A stretch of DNA of 64,000 nucleotides. It comes from Intestinimonas butyriciproducens. Lineage in GTDB: Bacteria; Bacillota; Clostridia; Oscillospirales; Butyricicoccaceae. Position 1 is the first letter of the stretch; every line of letters begins with the position of its first letter. The position numbers and the translations under genes were made by a program. This document shows positions 63,210-64,000 of the stretch, piece by piece. Where the stretch lies: positions 27,954 to 91,953 of the forward strand of contig NZ_JACJKW010000013.1 of the NCBI RefSeq assembly GCF_016901775.1. Reading direction: 5' to 3'. The notes below the pieces were generated by a model. It was not told the DNA's origin. It ran no database searches and saw nothing but the letters and a program-made list of their open reading frames with translations.

Positions 63210-64000
63210 TTATGATATGAGACGCAGTTGCTCCAGCACTTTGGCGTGCTCCGCTCCCGTGGAAAGAAGATAGATGCGAGTGGTCCCGATGGAAGAATGG
63301 CCCAGCACATCGGCCAGCTTTACCACATCCCGGCATGCCTGGTAAAACGTCCGGGCGAGCAGATGCCGCAGGTTGTGAGGGAATACCTTGGCAGGTGCCA
63401 CTCCCGCCCGCTGGCACAGCCCTTTCATCTCTCTCCATATCTGTTTTCCGGAGAGAGATGTCCCGCTTCTGGTGAGAAAGATCTCGCCGGAGGCGATTTT
63501 ATTTTTTCTGGCATATTTCAGAAGCTTGCGGCAAAGCTTGCCCGGCAAGAGGATGGCGCGGATCTTGCCCCTGAGCGCTACCTCTACCTTCCCGCACCGG
63601 GCGGCATCCACGGTGGGGTATCGCACCTCGCTGACCCGGATGCCAGTGCTACAGATGCTCTCCATCAGCTTGCCGTTTGCCTTGCGGCGCAAGTAGTTCT
63701 GGTGAAGCCTGTCCTTGCGTTCCTCTTTCTTCCGCAGTTCTTCCTGTTCCTCCGGGGTCAGGGGAACCGGCTGCAAGGCGGGCGGGATATACCGGCCCAC
63801 AAAATCGAAGTAGATTTCAACCTCCTGCGTGGTGTCCTGGCTGTCTTTGCGGGCGCGTTCATGGACAAGGATTTTCTCTACAAACTCGTTAAGCATGGTG
63901 TTTGTCAGCGTGTCGAAGTTCTCGTACTTATCAATCAGGGCAATAAACTTCTCCGCAGATTTCCGGCTCTGCTCATAGCCGGTAACGGCCTTTTCCAGTT
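63210..64000 (-). CDS. Chimeric recombinase: serine recombinase C-terminus fused in frame to tyrosine recombinase catalytic domain (5' end beyond window)
   Basis: From the window edge to about 63680 the frame encodes the C-terminal DUF4368-type part of a large serine recombinase (LIDKYENFDTLTN, VEKILVHERARKDSQDTTQEVEIYFDFVG, LHQNYLRRKANGK). It then continues without a stop into a tyrosine recombinase: catalytic Arg in CSTGIRVSEVR, HNLRH, LGHSSIGTTRIYL with the nucleophile Tyr. The tyrosine recombinase lacks its N-terminal core-binding domain here. The simplest reading is that a second integrative element, lying to the right, inserted into the tyrosine recombinase gene. The stop codon is 2 bp from the inverted repeat at 63182-63207. 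Confidence 0.8.
   Translation of the reverse strand, partial: LEKAVTGYEQSRKSAEKFIALIDKYENFDTLTNTMLNEFVEKILVHERARKDSQDTTQEVEIYFDFVGRYIPPALQPVPLTPEEQEELRKKEERKDRLHQNYLRRKANGKLMESICSTGIRVSEVRYPTVDAARCGKVEVALRGKIRAILLPGKLCRKLLKYARKNKIASGEIFLTRSGTSLSGKQIWREMKGLCQRAGVAPAKVFPHNLRHLLARTFYQACRDVVKLADVLGHSSIGTTRIYLLSTGAEHAKVLEQLRLIS

Overview
The window is a stretch of chromosome from a Gram-positive, endospore-forming anaerobe, most likely a gut Clostridia of the Oscillospirales (Oscillospiraceae-like). The reasons are a complete spoIIAA-spoIIAB-sigF operon, the ylxM-ffh-rpsP-khpA-rimM-trmD order typical of Firmicutes, a T-box in front of valS, strong AGGAGG ribosome binding sites, intrinsic terminators with U-runs, oxygen-sensitive Fe-S enzymes and S-layer-homology (SLH) proteins. 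The core is GC-rich, and genes lie on both strands with very short gaps.

Layout. 1-9090: redox and sulfur genes (a truncated double-cubane-cluster reductase, a sirohaem/ferredoxin reductase-like protein, a divergent LysR regulator and a CoA-disulfide reductase-rhodanese fusion), then pcp, an aminotransferase and an FMN reductase-like protein. 9191-16170: a BlaI/BlaR-type regulator and membrane protease pair, a cell-wall amidase, a promoter-to-terminator unit of about 560 nt with no convincing gene, and membrane proteins. 16200-26440: dCMP deaminase, ABC transporter parts, a threonine synthase-like enzyme, a glycolipid glycosyltransferase, and an ABC exporter with its own two-component system. 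26490-30533: HD hydrolase, APC and AEC transporters, and lgt. 30650-34354: the SRP/ribosome-maturation operon. 34615-36100: the sigma-F operon. 36468-41217: folC, valS with T-box, and tRNAs, one of which resembles the staphylococcal non-ribosomal tRNA-Gly. 41221-48650: assorted metabolic genes, a DUF1177-AroM-M29-like cluster and cobO. 48702-64000: an accessory region.

In the accessory region a collagen-like gene is cut short where a large serine recombinase begins. Decayed integrative-element genes follow, then a 2721-residue SLH enzyme that joins a phosphodiester glycosidase to a metallophosphatase, then a smaller SLH protein. Directly upstream of the smaller SLH gene lies a 305-bp segment bounded by perfect 26-bp inverted repeats. 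It carries a good promoter pointing at the SLH genes. On its far side it is 2 bp from the end of a tyrosine-recombinase coding sequence. This is the architecture of an invertible promoter switch (compare cwpV of Clostridioides difficile). The tyrosine recombinase is itself fused in frame to the C-terminus of a serine recombinase, as if a second integrative element had landed in the invertase gene.

Two further themes recur. (i) A family of structured repeats (13911-14082, 17741-17874, 34386-34580, 36206-36437) sits inside duplicated transcription terminators; three copies keep an identical 13-nt hairpin loop. (ii) Cis-sites match neighbouring regulators: ATAG-N8-CTAT boxes at both sulfur-gene promoters next to the LysR gene, and GTGAC boxes at the ABC exporter and response-regulator promoters.

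All functional calls come from reading translated motifs and gene order. No database search was run.
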